This document shows positions 31,745 through 40,149 of a stretch of 42,753 nt of DNA, in pieces. This DNA comes from Verrucomicrobiota bacterium (lineage in GTDB: Bacteria > Verrucomicrobiota > Verrucomicrobiia > Palsa-1439), in assembly GCA_016871575.1 (NCBI GenBank), contig VHCW01000035.1:1-42753 (forward strand), written 5' to 3'. Numbering within the stretch: the first letter of the stretch is position 1; each line of letters starts with the position of its first letter. The notes below the pieces were generated by a model that was not told where the DNA came from, did not search any database, and saw nothing but the letters and a program-made list of their open reading frames with translations. A program made the translations under genes and the position numbers.

Positions 31745-33303
31745 AGTTTCTTGCCGGGAAGCTCGGATGGGTGGCGCTGGCGGCGGTGCTGGCGCTCGGC
31801 GCGTGGCTGCGCTTCCAACGGCTTGACCTGCTGGAATTCAAGGGCGACGAAGCCTACGCCACCCACATCGTCCAGCGCGTCCTGCACGGCGGCGGCTGGC
31901 CGGAAGTCGGGCTGCTTTCCTCAGTGAAGGTGATGAACCCGCCGCTGTTCCTCTACCTGCTCGTGCCGCTGTTTATGATTCACTCCAGCCCGGTGTTCGT
32001 CTGCTGCGCCATCGCGTTGCTCAATCTCGTCGCTGTCGCCATCGCATGGCATGTCGGGCGCAAATACTATGGCACCATCGCGGGCCTCGTGGCCGCGCTG
32101 TTGTTTGCCGTCTCGCCGTGGGCCGTGCTCTACTCGCGCAAGATCTGGGCGCAGGATTTCGTGCCGTTGCTGGTGGCCGGCACACTCTGGGCGTTGCACG
32201 CGCTGGCGTTCGGCAAGAAACCGCGCGCGGTGTTCTGGGTCGTGTTGTTGCCGTTGCTGGTGATCGAGGTGCATTTTGCCGGGCTGGCATTGACGGCGGC
32301 GGTGATCGGTTTGCTGGCCTGGCTGCGCCCGAAGATGGACTGGCGATGGGCGGCGGCCGGCGCGCTCATCGCCGGCGCGCTGTTGATCCCGTACCTGCGT
32401 TACCAGACGGCGCATGACTGGGCCGATTTCCGCAAGGCGGCCAAGACAGTCGGCGGCCAAACATACAAGATTCCGAAGGACATGATCGTCCATCCGCAAC
32501 TCGGTTACGCGATGCCCCGACGCGACCCGTGGTGGCAGGCGCTCTGGATCCTCAACAGCGGCGGCATCGAGGACATTCTCGGCTTGAGCACGCGCCCGCA
32601 ACTCGACGTGAACCGCGTCTGGCCGCCGCGCGATTATTTTCGCGATGGGTGGCGATGGGGCGATGCGATTCTCGCGGCACAACGCGTCGCGCTCGTGGCG
32701 GCGCTGGCCTGGCTGGCGATCCGGGGTGGCCCACAAGGACGGCTGTTGCTGATCATGGTTCTCGGCCCGCTGGCCGTGTTTGTGGCAACGCGCCTTTATA
32801 CGGTGCAATCCTATTTCGTGGTGCTCTACCCGGCAATGTTCCTTGCGCTCGGTGTGGCGGCGCAAACGATCCGGTGGCGGGCGGTGGTCGGGGTGATTGT
32901 CACAATAGTGGCAGCGGCCAACGTCTGGTTCATGCTGGATTTGTATGGATACCTCTCGCGCCACGGCGGCGCACACGGCGGGTACGGGACGGTCATCGGC
33001 CACAAACTGGCAGCGGCACAGTTCTTACGTGAGCGGGTGGACTTGGAAGGTTTGATGTCGAAGAAGCAACTCATGCAGATGGATCAATGGGGCAAGGTGG
33101 AACGTGCGCGATTGGAGTTGCCGGTATTGGCGTCGCGAATGGAAGGACAAGGAAAACCGGATATCGAGGGTGTCTTGATTGTGGACATGAACCGAACAGA
33201 CTTTCCCCAACCGACGCCAAAACAAGTATCGGAGTTGCTCGGCGGTCGAAGCGTGACGGCAACCAACTTCGGGCCGATGTTGTTGTTCCTTGCGGGACGG
33301 TGA
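31741..33303 (+). CDS. membrane glycosyltransferase, GT39/ArnT-like
   Basis: 520 residues from a GTG overlapping the GT2 stop (GTGA). N-terminal membrane helix, then LEFKGDEAYATH with Asp36-Glu37 in the first external loop, the catalytic acidic pair of the PMT/ArnT (GT-C) fold. About ten further membrane segments reach residue 400, followed by a soluble C-terminal domain. It would move a sugar from the lipid phosphate made by the preceding GT2 onto an envelope acceptor. It is the last gene of the operon. Confidence 0.85.
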   Translation: MKFLAGKLGWVALAAVLALGAWLRFQRLDLLEFKGDEAYATHIVQRVLHGGGWPEVGLLSSVKVMNPPLFLYLLVPLFMIHSSPVFVCCAIALLNLVAVAIAWHVGRKYYGTIAGLVAALLFAVSPWAVLYSRKIWAQDFVPLLVAGTLWALHALAFGKKPRAVFWVVLLPLLVIEVHFAGLALTAAVIGLLAWLRPKMDWRWAAAGALIAGALLIPYLRYQTAHDWADFRKAAKTVGGQTYKIPKDMIVHPQLGYAMPRRDPWWQALWILNSGGIEDILGLSTRPQLDVNRVWPPRDYFRDGWRWGDAILAAQRVALVAALAWLAIRGGPQGRLLLIMVLGPLAVFVATRLYTVQSYFVVLYPAMFLALGVAAQTIRWRAVVGVIVTIVAAANVWFMLDLYGYLSRHGGAHGGYGTVIGHKLAAAQFLRERVDLEGLMSKKQLMQMDQWGKVERARLELPVLASRMEGQGKPDIEGVLIVDMNRTDFPQPTPKQVSELLGGRSVTATNFGPMLLFLAGR

Positions 33304-33513
33304 GACAGGGCGAATGCGAGATGCGAGCCAGTCCTACGGGCATCACAGTAAACGAATCCGTGATGCGGCTGCACCGTGCGGTGACTTACCCGATGTCAGA
33401 CTTACCCGATGTCACAGTTGACACGCTGCCTGTCGTTGGGCATCTGCGGACAGGGTTTGTTGTTCATTTGTTGGTTTTCAGCGATCAGCCCCCAGCAACT
33501 GTTCACTGATGAC
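33304..33513. other. 210-bp gap with a 16-bp tandem duplication
   Basis: GACTTACCCGATGTCA occurs twice in tandem, perfectly (33383-33398 and 33399-33414). There is no gene and no clear terminator. It lies between convergent genes. Confidence 0.6.
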
Positions 33514-34254
33514 TCAATACGGCACGAGCATGGCTTTGACCTGCTTGGTGCCCCAGAGGTTCACTTCTTCGATCACCGTGCTGTCGGGCACGTCAATGCA
33601 GTGGACCAACGTCCGCGCGTAGTCTTCCGCGCTCGGATAACCTTCGAGCCAGCCATCGTCAATGCCGACCGCCTTGCAGAAATTTGTGCGTGCCGCGCCG
33701 GGGATGAACGACGTGGCCTTACCGCCCCACTCGGCCATCTCCAAGTGCAGACAGCGCGTGAACACGACCATGCCGGCTTTCGCTGCGGTGTAGGCCCCCC
33801 ATTTCGGCCAGCCGTGATAGGCGCAACCACTGGAGACGTTCACAATATGTCCCCTGCCCCGCTTCTTCATCGCGGGAATCACTTCGCGGCAACCTTTGAT
33901 GACGGAGGTGATGTTGATCGCCATCGCTTCCTCAATGGCTGCGTCGTCCATCTCCTCGACGTTGGCGATTTTCACGCCGGCGCCGTGGTTGTTGACGAGC
34001 ACGTCAATCCGGCCGAACCGCTTCAACGTCACCCGCACCAGTTTCTTCCAGTCCGCCGTCTTCACCGCATCGGCTTGCACGGCGAGCAGGTTCTTGTTCG
34101 CCAACTGTTTCGCCGCAGATTTCAAGCGAGCGGTGTTGCGGCCGGTGATGACGACCTTCGCGCCCATCTTCAGCAAGATTTCCGCTGCGGAGAATCCGAA
34201 CCCCGACGATCCGCCGGTGATGATAACGACTTTGTTCTTCACATAGTTCTTCAT
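33514..34254 (-). CDS. short-chain dehydrogenase/reductase (classical SDR)
   Basis: 246 residues. Seen: TGGSSGFG (13-20) for NAD(P) binding, NNHGAG (88-93, the NNAG position), Ser141/142, Tyr155 and Lys159 (YTAAK). The basic residue Arg39 after the second strand suggests NADPH preference. The substrate is unknown; classical SDRs of this length act on sugars, fatty acyl chains or alcohols. It begins 2 nt after the rhomboid stop, so the pair is co-transcribed. Confidence 0.9.
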   Translation of the reverse strand: MKNYVKNKVVIITGGSSGFGFSAAEILLKMGAKVVITGRNTARLKSAAKQLANKNLLAVQADAVKTADWKKLVRVTLKRFGRIDVLVNNHGAGVKIANVEEMDDAAIEEAMAINITSVIKGCREVIPAMKKRGRGHIVNVSSGCAYHGWPKWGAYTAAKAGMVVFTRCLHLEMAEWGGKATSFIPGAARTNFCKAVGIDDGWLEGYPSAEDYARTLVHCIDVPDSTVIEEVNLWGTKQVKAMLVPY

Positions 34255-34256
34255 GT

Positions 34257-35789
34257 CTATTCATCCTTCCATGTCAGTAACAGCGCCACCACGCTGCCGG
34301 CGACGACGCCGGAGGTGTGCGCGGCCATGCTGACCTGCGGCGTGACAAGGTCAAACACAATCTGCAATCCAATGGCCAGCGCCACGCGTTGCAGGCGTTG
34401 CAGCGCGACGCGCGACCGTGCTGTGCGCCAGTTCCGCAGCAACACGATGGCCGTTGCCCCAATCAGTCCCATGATGCTGCCCGACGCGCCGACGAGCAGG
34501 TCGTCTTCTATCACTCCAAGGTGAGCCAACACAACCACAAACAACATCGAAGCCAGCCCGGAAAACAAATAGGTTGCCGCAAACCTCAATCGTCCAATGT
34601 TCGTCTCCACGAACGGCCCCAACAACAACAATCCGAGCATGTTCATCGCAAGGTGCAGCCAGCCGGCGTGCAGGAACATCGCCCCCAACAACCGCCACCA
34701 GTCACCCTCAGCCACTGCCGATGCCGACAGCGCGCCGAGATGAAACAGCACCGTTTCGTTCTCGCTGCCGCCCGCCAGCACTTCCAGCAGGAACATCGCG
34801 ACGTTGATCCCCGCGAAAGCCTGCGTCATCCGCGCCGTTCGCCAGCCAAAACGAAGCCGCGCCGGCTCCGTCTCCTCGACGATGAAATCCAACGGCATCT
34901 CCAATCCGACAGCGAGCGGAACGCGCAAGCGCCTTTCAATCGCCGCGCGCGCCACGGCATCAGTTTCCCATTCGAGCAGGCGTGTCAGGCGCTGCTGCGC
35001 CTTCCCGGTCTCACCGGCTGCGGCTTCCGCTGTCGCCCGCCAAAACTCCTGCGTTGGCACCGGCAACCAGTCCAACGACTCGGACAACAACCGTTCAACC
35101 GCCTCGACACGTCCAGCAAACGCCAGCATCATCACACGGCAAAACTCACGGCCGGGGCGGTGCTCGGCGTGCTCCAACGCGCCAGCGTATTGCGCGTACA
35201 CCCATTGCATCCGCTCCAAATCACCCACTTCGCCGAGCGCGCGCAGGTAGGAAAGCAACAGGCCCGGGTCACGCAACAGGACCGACGGCCCCAAGGAGCC
35301 GTTGACCCACTCCATCAACTCCTCCCACCGACCCGTGATTCGGAACGTCAGCGCCGCAGCCGCCCGGCCCACCGTGCCGCCACACGCCACCACACGCCGC
35401 AACGCTTCCAACGCGGCCTCCGTTTCCCCTCGTTGCGCCAACCACATCGCCTGCAACAATCCGGGACGATGCCGTCCCTCATGGAACGGATGCAGACAGC
35501 GCAACGCCACCGCCAAACGCCATGCCGCCGCGTAACGTTGTTGCATCGCCCAACGCCACGCCAGGCGCGCTCCCAACATCGGCGTCAGGACAAACAGCAA
35601 CCATGCCGCGCCCGCCACATACCCGGCCGATTCAGCGAACCAGAGCAGTCCCGCGCCGAGCAACGCGAGCAACACGCCGTTCACCACAATCCACCCGCGA
35701 TGTTGGCGCGCTGACATCCGCGCCACGCGCACAAGCACGAGCACGGCTGAGACGCCGACCATCCAGATCAATATGTAATTCAGGCTCAT
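34257..35789 (-). CDS. rhomboid-family intramembrane serine protease with long N-terminal extension
   Basis: 510 residues. The C-terminal 190 form the rhomboid core: HLAMN (His379, Asn383) in a helix, GASG with nucleophile Ser436, and His491 in AAHTSGVVAG. The N-terminus has two membrane helices (about 5-20 and 35-70) followed by about 220 residues of helical, TPR-like sequence rich in Ala, Leu and Arg (85-300). The extension probably binds partners or substrates. Catalytic residues are intact. The gene starts 40 nt from the divergent GT4 gene and is followed 2 nt later by the SDR. Confidence 0.88.
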   Translation of the reverse strand: MSLNYILIWMVGVSAVLVLVRVARMSARQHRGWIVVNGVLLALLGAGLLWFAESAGYVAGAAWLLFVLTPMLGARLAWRWAMQQRYAAAWRLAVALRCLHPFHEGRHRPGLLQAMWLAQRGETEAALEALRRVVACGGTVGRAAAALTFRITGRWEELMEWVNGSLGPSVLLRDPGLLLSYLRALGEVGDLERMQWVYAQYAGALEHAEHRPGREFCRVMMLAFAGRVEAVERLLSESLDWLPVPTQEFWRATAEAAAGETGKAQQRLTRLLEWETDAVARAAIERRLRVPLAVGLEMPLDFIVEETEPARLRFGWRTARMTQAFAGINVAMFLLEVLAGGSENETVLFHLGALSASAVAEGDWWRLLGAMFLHAGWLHLAMNMLGLLLLGPFVETNIGRLRFAATYLFSGLASMLFVVVLAHLGVIEDDLLVGASGSIMGLIGATAIVLLRNWRTARSRVALQRLQRVALAIGLQIVFDLVTPQVSMAAHTSGVVAGSVVALLLTWKDE

Positions 35790-35795
35790 CGGTTA

Positions 35796-35823
35796 TTGAC
35801 TTGCCGGTCTCAGTCATTACCCT
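35796..35823 (+). promoter_or_regulatory. putative promoter of the GT4 gene
   Basis: TTGACT (35796-35801), 16-nt spacer, TACCCT (35818-35823), 6 nt to the GTG at 35830. There is no Shine-Dalgarno. The 40-bp divergent gap leaves no room for a longer leader. Confidence 0.5.
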
Positions 35824-35829
35824 CCCGTC

Positions 35830-36951
35830 GTGCCGAACGTCAATCCAGTTGAAGTTCTGTATGCCGCCGCCCATGCGCAGTTCCCTGACTCTGAACCGCT
35901 CGGCGGCGGCAAGGCTGTCGCCGATTACCTCACACGCGAACACCCCGACTGGATCGTGCTCAGCCCTCGCGCGCTGAATCTGCCCCTCTCGAAATCGCTC
36001 GCTGAGATGACCGAACTGCAATACGCGCGCTTCTGCCGGCAGTTCGAGCGCGCCACCACTGAGGCAATCTTCGAACATGATCCCAAACGATGCGTCGTGC
36101 TCGCCAACGACATCAGCGAAGGCCCTGACTTTCGCCGTCTTGGCGAAGCCGGCTACCGCATCGCCACGATCTTTCACGTGGACGTTGTCGAGTACTTCAC
36201 GAAATTCTACCTGCGCAATCTTCTCCGTCCCGAATGGCTGACCCGTATTCGCTGGCATTGGGCGCCAGACGTCTTACGGCTCGTTTTTGAAAAGCAACAC
36301 GACTGCGTCCGACACAGTCGCCGGTTGATTGTGCCGTCGGCGCCAATGCGCGAGGTGATCCTGCGATGTTATCCGTGGTGTCCGACGGAAAGGATCACGG
36401 TGGTGCCCTGGGGCAATATCGCGCCACCGGTCGCCGCGGAACCGCTGGACGTGGCCAAGGACGACTTGGTGATTGTGACGTTGAGCCGGCTCTCGCCGGA
36501 GAAGGGCATCGAACGATTGCTGCGCGCGTTGCGACACGTCCGCCTGCCGCGCGTGCGCGTGTTCATTTGCGGCGCGCCGGCGTACATGAAAGGGCGCGCG
36601 TACGAACGCAAACTGCGACGGCTGGCGCTGGGGTTGCCGGTGACGTTTGCGGGTCACGTCAGCGGCGCGCGGAAAAGCGCGCTGTTGCAACGGGCGGATT
36701 TGTTTGTGTCAACGTCCCGCCACGAGAGTTACGGATTGACGATCGCGGAAGCAGAGGCGCACGGTTGCCGTGTGATTTCGCACGGTCACTACGGGGCGCG
36801 CGGCGTGGTGGTGGATTGTGCCAACACAAGGGCATTCGCAAATGAGATCGAAATGGCAGCGCGCGAAAACCCACCACGGCGCATGGGGTTGCCGGTTTCC
36901 ACCGCAGCAACGCAAGTCGCGACAGTGTTGGAGGGGATGCTGAAAAGTTGA
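35830..36951 (+). CDS. GT4-family glycosyltransferase
   Basis: 373 residues, GT-B fold. The C-terminal half carries the family marks: VTLSRLSPEKGIERLLRAL, FAGHVSG, and HESYGLTIAEAEAHGC with the E-x7-E pair binding the donor nucleotide sugar. The N-terminal half lacks the usual GG-loop and has FHVDVVEYF instead. The acceptor is unknown. A single gene between the rhomboid unit and a terminator, likely another envelope glycan enzyme. The GTG start is set by the promoter spacing and the divergent neighbour. Confidence 0.85.
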   Translation: MPNVNPVEVLYAAAHAQFPDSEPLGGGKAVADYLTREHPDWIVLSPRALNLPLSKSLAEMTELQYARFCRQFERATTEAIFEHDPKRCVVLANDISEGPDFRRLGEAGYRIATIFHVDVVEYFTKFYLRNLLRPEWLTRIRWHWAPDVLRLVFEKQHDCVRHSRRLIVPSAPMREVILRCYPWCPTERITVVPWGNIAPPVAAEPLDVAKDDLVIVTLSRLSPEKGIERLLRALRHVRLPRVRVFICGAPAYMKGRAYERKLRRLALGLPVTFAGHVSGARKSALLQRADLFVSTSRHESYGLTIAEAEAHGCRVISHGHYGARGVVVDCANTRAFANEIEMAARENPPRRMGLPVSTAATQVATVLEGMLKS

Positions 36952-36952
36952 A

Positions 36953-36981
36953 GCGGGAGGCGACTTGAATTCGCCTCCCGC
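36953..36981. terminator. hairpin terminator between convergent genes
   Basis: GCGGGAGGCGA (36953-36963) pairs perfectly with 36971-36981 around a 7-nt loop. T-runs are weak: on the minus strand CTTCAACTTTT follows. It lies directly after the GT4 stop and can serve both strands. Confidence 0.65.
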
Positions 36982-37013
36982 CTCAGAAAGGTCAGTGACA
37001 ACCTGTGTCGGTG

Positions 37014-37577
37014 CTATTTGCAGGGACCAGCTTCTGCGCCCTGATTCTTGTATTTGTCAACTGCCTTGACATCCACAACGACGACCCGGTTTTTGAAACA
37101 CATGACAACGCCTTCCGTCCAACCTTCTTTTGGCCCCGGTTGATAACCCTTGGCCTTATACTCGTCCACCTGTGATTTTCTCACGGCGACCTGTTCGTCA
37201 CCCTTGTGCATGATCACCAAATCATCAGCCACCTGTCCGCCCTTCCGCAGCAGACTTTCCACCTGCCAAATCCGCGCGGCCACGGGTTGGCCGTCCACAA
37301 TCATCGGGACAATGACTTCCGGCCAGCCAGTCCGGCCCCCCCTCTGCAAATAACCGGCAATTTCGGTGGGCGGCACGAGCAAAATCTCGCCTTGAAACTG
37401 CACCGGAACAAGGCTCGGATCGGTCGGCGACCCAATAAGTCCCTTGCCCATCCACGTATTAGGCCCCGGCAACAGCCACATGTCCTGAGCTTGAACGGCT
37501 GTCGCTGCAGCAACCTGAAGCACAACCGCGACCACACACAACCGAAAAGCCGAAGAAAACTTGTTGGTTTGTTTCAT
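37014..37577 (-). CDS. secreted protein with three short internal repeats, unknown
   Basis: 187 residues with a signal peptide (residues 1-30, ending VQAQ). Three stretches of about 22 residues share a strand, then V/I-x-x-Y-x-x-x-G: ILLVPPTEIAGYLQRGG, VAVRKSQVDEYKAKGYQPG and VVVVDVKAVDKYKNQGAEAG. It would be periplasmic and beta-rich. AAAGGA lies before the ATG and a good promoter lies further upstream. No family is recognised. Confidence 0.65.
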   Translation of the reverse strand: MKQTNKFSSAFRLCVVAVVLQVAAATAVQAQDMWLLPGPNTWMGKGLIGSPTDPSLVPVQFQGEILLVPPTEIAGYLQRGGRTGWPEVIVPMIVDGQPVAARIWQVESLLRKGGQVADDLVIMHKGDEQVAVRKSQVDEYKAKGYQPGPKEGWTEGVVMCFKNRVVVVDVKAVDKYKNQGAEAGPCK

Positions 37578-37602
37578 AAAAGTCTATTCCTTTGTGATTT
37601 GC

Positions 37603-37630
37603 ATTTTACCCCCGGTTATTCACAAGTCAA
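37603..37630 (-). promoter_or_regulatory. putative promoter of the secreted repeat protein
   Basis: Minus strand: TTGACT (37630-37625), 16-nt spacer, TAAAAT (37608-37603), 25 nt to the ATG with AAAGGA in between. It is a conventional leadered promoter, unlike most others in the window. Confidence 0.5.
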
Positions 37631-37702
37631 CCTCAAAGCTGGGGGACAGGCAAAGCATGTGTTTCTCATGACGGAAAAGAAATGGTGATTGGGTGCGAAA
37701 TT

Positions 37703-37711
37703 TGCTATGAT
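37703..37711 (+). promoter_or_regulatory. extended -10 of the cvpA-dnaG-rpoD unit
   Basis: TGCTATGAT (TG-n extended -10 with TATGAT at 37706-37711), 9 nt before the ATG at 37721. The -35 is poor, as expected for an extended -10 promoter. Confidence 0.45.
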
Positions 37712-37720
37712 GTGAATGTC

Positions 37721-38314
37721 ATGAACTGGATTGCAGCTGCCTTTGCGTTGCCGGACTCGATGAACTGGTGCGATTTCGTCGTGGCCGGCGCGGTGCTGGC
37801 CGGGTTGTACGTCGGCCTGCGGATGGGACTGCTCCGTTCGGGGCTGCAAACGGCAACATGGCTGTTGATGATCGTGCTGGCGCTGTTGTTGTACCCGACG
37901 CTGGGAATGTGGATGCATGAATTGCTGGACTTGGAGGCTGACTCGGCGAACTTGCAGGCGTTCCTCGGTGTCGGGCTGGTGGTGTATCTGGCCTGTCATT
38001 TTGCCGGCCGGGAAATCTTGTATCGCGCGTCCCAACGCGTCCTGCCGGCGGCGGCGGACAATTTTCTGGGGCCGGTGGTGGGCGCGGTGTTGATGGTGGT
38101 GGTGATGGCGTGGGCGTGTTTCGCGCTGGCCTTGACGCGCAGCCAATTCTGGCATGAAGAGGTGACGCGCCATTCGTATTTCGGCGCGCGCGTGGTGCAG
38201 CCGTTCCCGTCGGTCGCCGCGATGTCCAAGAAGAAACAATCGGACAACCTTTGGTTCATGGACCCCATCAAGCGGCGGGCCGAGCCGACGCCGGACAGCA
38301 AAGGCTCGCGCTAG
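37721..38314 (+). CDS. CvpA-like membrane protein
   Basis: 197 residues with four hydrophobic segments (about 17-35, 45-65, 85-103 and 125-148), the layout of CvpA/colicin-V-production-like proteins: a membrane body starting DFVVAGAVLAGLYVGLRMGLL, followed by a charged tail. The C-terminal 45 residues are hydrophilic and basic (MSKKKQSDN...). ATG 37721 is preferred to one 13 codons earlier because of the promoter. It is 11 nt from dnaG, so it is probably in the same unit. CvpA relatives have been linked to envelope stress and secretion. The family call is by topology and opening motif only. Confidence 0.6.
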   Translation: MNWIAAAFALPDSMNWCDFVVAGAVLAGLYVGLRMGLLRSGLQTATWLLMIVLALLLYPTLGMWMHELLDLEADSANLQAFLGVGLVVYLACHFAGREILYRASQRVLPAAADNFLGPVVGAVLMVVVMAWACFALALTRSQFWHEEVTRHSYFGARVVQPFPSVAAMSKKKQSDNLWFMDPIKRRAEPTPDSKGSR

Positions 38315-38325
38315 AGGTCAACACC

Positions 38326-40122
38326 GTGCCCGGCTTCATCTCCGACCATATCCTCGAACAGGTCCGCTCGGCCAACGACATCGTCGAGGTCATCAGCGGC
38401 TATTTCCCATTGAAACGGCGCGGCGCGAACTTCATCGCGCTCTGCCCGTTCCACAAGGAGAAGACGCCCAGTTTCAACGTCCATCCCGTCAAACAAATCT
38501 GGCACTGCTTCGGCTGCGGCGCGGGCGGGGACGTGTTCAAGTTCGTCATGCAATACGAGAACCTCCCGTTCACCGACGCGGTGCGCCGGCTCGCGGAGCG
38601 GGCGGGTGTCGCGCTGGAGTTCGAGGCGGGCGGGAGCGGGCCGAGCCGCGATGAGAAGGATGCGTTGTTCAAGCTGCACGAACTGGCGGCGTCGTTTTTC
38701 CACCAGCACCTGCTGAAACAACCCGCCGACAGCCCGGTGCAGGCGTACTTGAAGAAGCGCCGCATCAGCGCGGAGACCGCGAAACGCTGGCAACTCGGTT
38801 TTTCGCCGGACGCCTGGGATGATCTGTTGCAGTGGGCGGCCTCGAAGAAGTACGCCGCCACGGTGCTGGAGTCGGCGGGGCTGGCGTTGAAACGCGACAA
38901 CGGCGGACACTACGACCGGTTTCGCGGACGGTTGATGTTCCCGATCTGTGACGAGCAGGGGCGCGTCGTCGCGTTCAGCGGACGCATCCTGACGGAGGCG
39001 AAAGACCAGCCGAAATACGTGAACTCCCCGGAGACGGCGATTTTCATGAAGGGCAAGATTTTGTTCGCGCTGGACCGGGCCAAGCGCGCCATCCTCGACC
39101 AGAAACTCGCCATCGTCTGCGAAGGACAACTGGACACCATCACCTGCCACGAAAACGGGTTCGCGAATGTCGTCGCGCCCCAAGGCACGGCGTTCACCGA
39201 ACAACACGCCCGCATCCTGAAACGCCACACCGACGAGGTGATCCTGATGTTCGACGGCGACGACGCCGGCCAGAACGCCGCGGTGCGCAACGCCGAGCCG
39301 CTCTGGGAACTCGGCGTCAGCATCCGCGTCGCGTTGCTGCCCGAAGGCGATGACCCGGACAGTTTCCTCAAGCGCGACGGCCCGGAGCAATTGCGCGCGC
39401 TGCTCGACGCCGCGCCGGGCTTTTTCGATTTCCTGTTGCAGCGGCTCTCCCGTCAACACGACGCGCGCACGGAACGCGGCAAGGTCCAGATCGCCGACCA
39501 GATGACGCCGTGGCTGTGCCGGATCCGCGACCCGATTTTGCAGGCGGCGTTCACCCAGCGGACCGCCGCGCGGCTGGAGGTGCGCGAGGAGGTGTTGCGG
39601 CGCAAGATGAAGGACGTCGCCCGACACGGCCCGTCGCCGGCGCCGGGAGAACCGCCGCCACCGGAAGAGGAACCGTCGCGTCCCGACGGTTTACCGGCGG
39701 AGCTTGCACTGTTGCAGTTGGTGTTGGGCGATGAACAATTGTTGGAGATGGCGACGGAACGGCTCGACCACGCCTGGTTGACGGACAGCGTGGCCGCCGG
39801 TTTGCTGGCGCGCGTGGTCAACCTGTACATGCGCGGCCAATGGACGGGGCCGAACTCGTTGCTTCATGGAGCGGACGAGGTGGAATCCCGTTTGTTGTCG
39901 GGACTCTTGCTGCAAGCGCACTCCACGAATGAGCCGATGGCGGTCGCGGCTGGGTGTTTGACGACCCTGGAGCGGCGTCATCTGGAGCGCCAATGGCAGG
40001 AACTTCGCCGCCAACTGGCGCGGCCCGGACTGCCTCCCGCCGAGTTGTTGCGCTTGCAGAAAGACGCCCTTGACTTGCGTCGGAAGTTGGACAATATTCC
40101 GCCACTTTTTAAGAACACATAA
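38326..40122 (+). CDS. dnaG: DNA primase
   Basis: 598 residues from GTG 38326, with AGAGGT 7 nt upstream. It makes RNA primers for replication. Zinc-binding domain: Cys40, His43, Cys61, Cys64 (CPFH..WHCFGCGAGGD). The catalytic TOPRIM part has the family motifs FSGRILTEAKDQPKYVNSPET within about 220-245, VCEGQLDTI with its Glu, and MFDGDDAGQNAA. The C-terminal 150 residues form the helicase-binding region, with a Pro/Glu-rich break (GEPPPPEEEPS) near 440. The gene order dnaG-rpoD is as in the E. coli macromolecular-synthesis operon, but with cvpA instead of rpsU upstream. Confidence 0.97.
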   Translation: MPGFISDHILEQVRSANDIVEVISGYFPLKRRGANFIALCPFHKEKTPSFNVHPVKQIWHCFGCGAGGDVFKFVMQYENLPFTDAVRRLAERAGVALEFEAGGSGPSRDEKDALFKLHELAASFFHQHLLKQPADSPVQAYLKKRRISAETAKRWQLGFSPDAWDDLLQWAASKKYAATVLESAGLALKRDNGGHYDRFRGRLMFPICDEQGRVVAFSGRILTEAKDQPKYVNSPETAIFMKGKILFALDRAKRAILDQKLAIVCEGQLDTITCHENGFANVVAPQGTAFTEQHARILKRHTDEVILMFDGDDAGQNAAVRNAEPLWELGVSIRVALLPEGDDPDSFLKRDGPEQLRALLDAAPGFFDFLLQRLSRQHDARTERGKVQIADQMTPWLCRIRDPILQAAFTQRTAARLEVREEVLRRKMKDVARHGPSPAPGEPPPPEEEPSRPDGLPAELALLQLVLGDEQLLEMATERLDHAWLTDSVAAGLLARVVNLYMRGQWTGPNSLLHGADEVESRLLSGLLLQAHSTNEPMAVAAGCLTTLERRHLERQWQELRRQLARPGLPPAELLRLQKDALDLRRKLDNIPPLFKNT

Positions 40123-40149
40123 TCGCGCCGGGATAAATTGCCTCCACGT

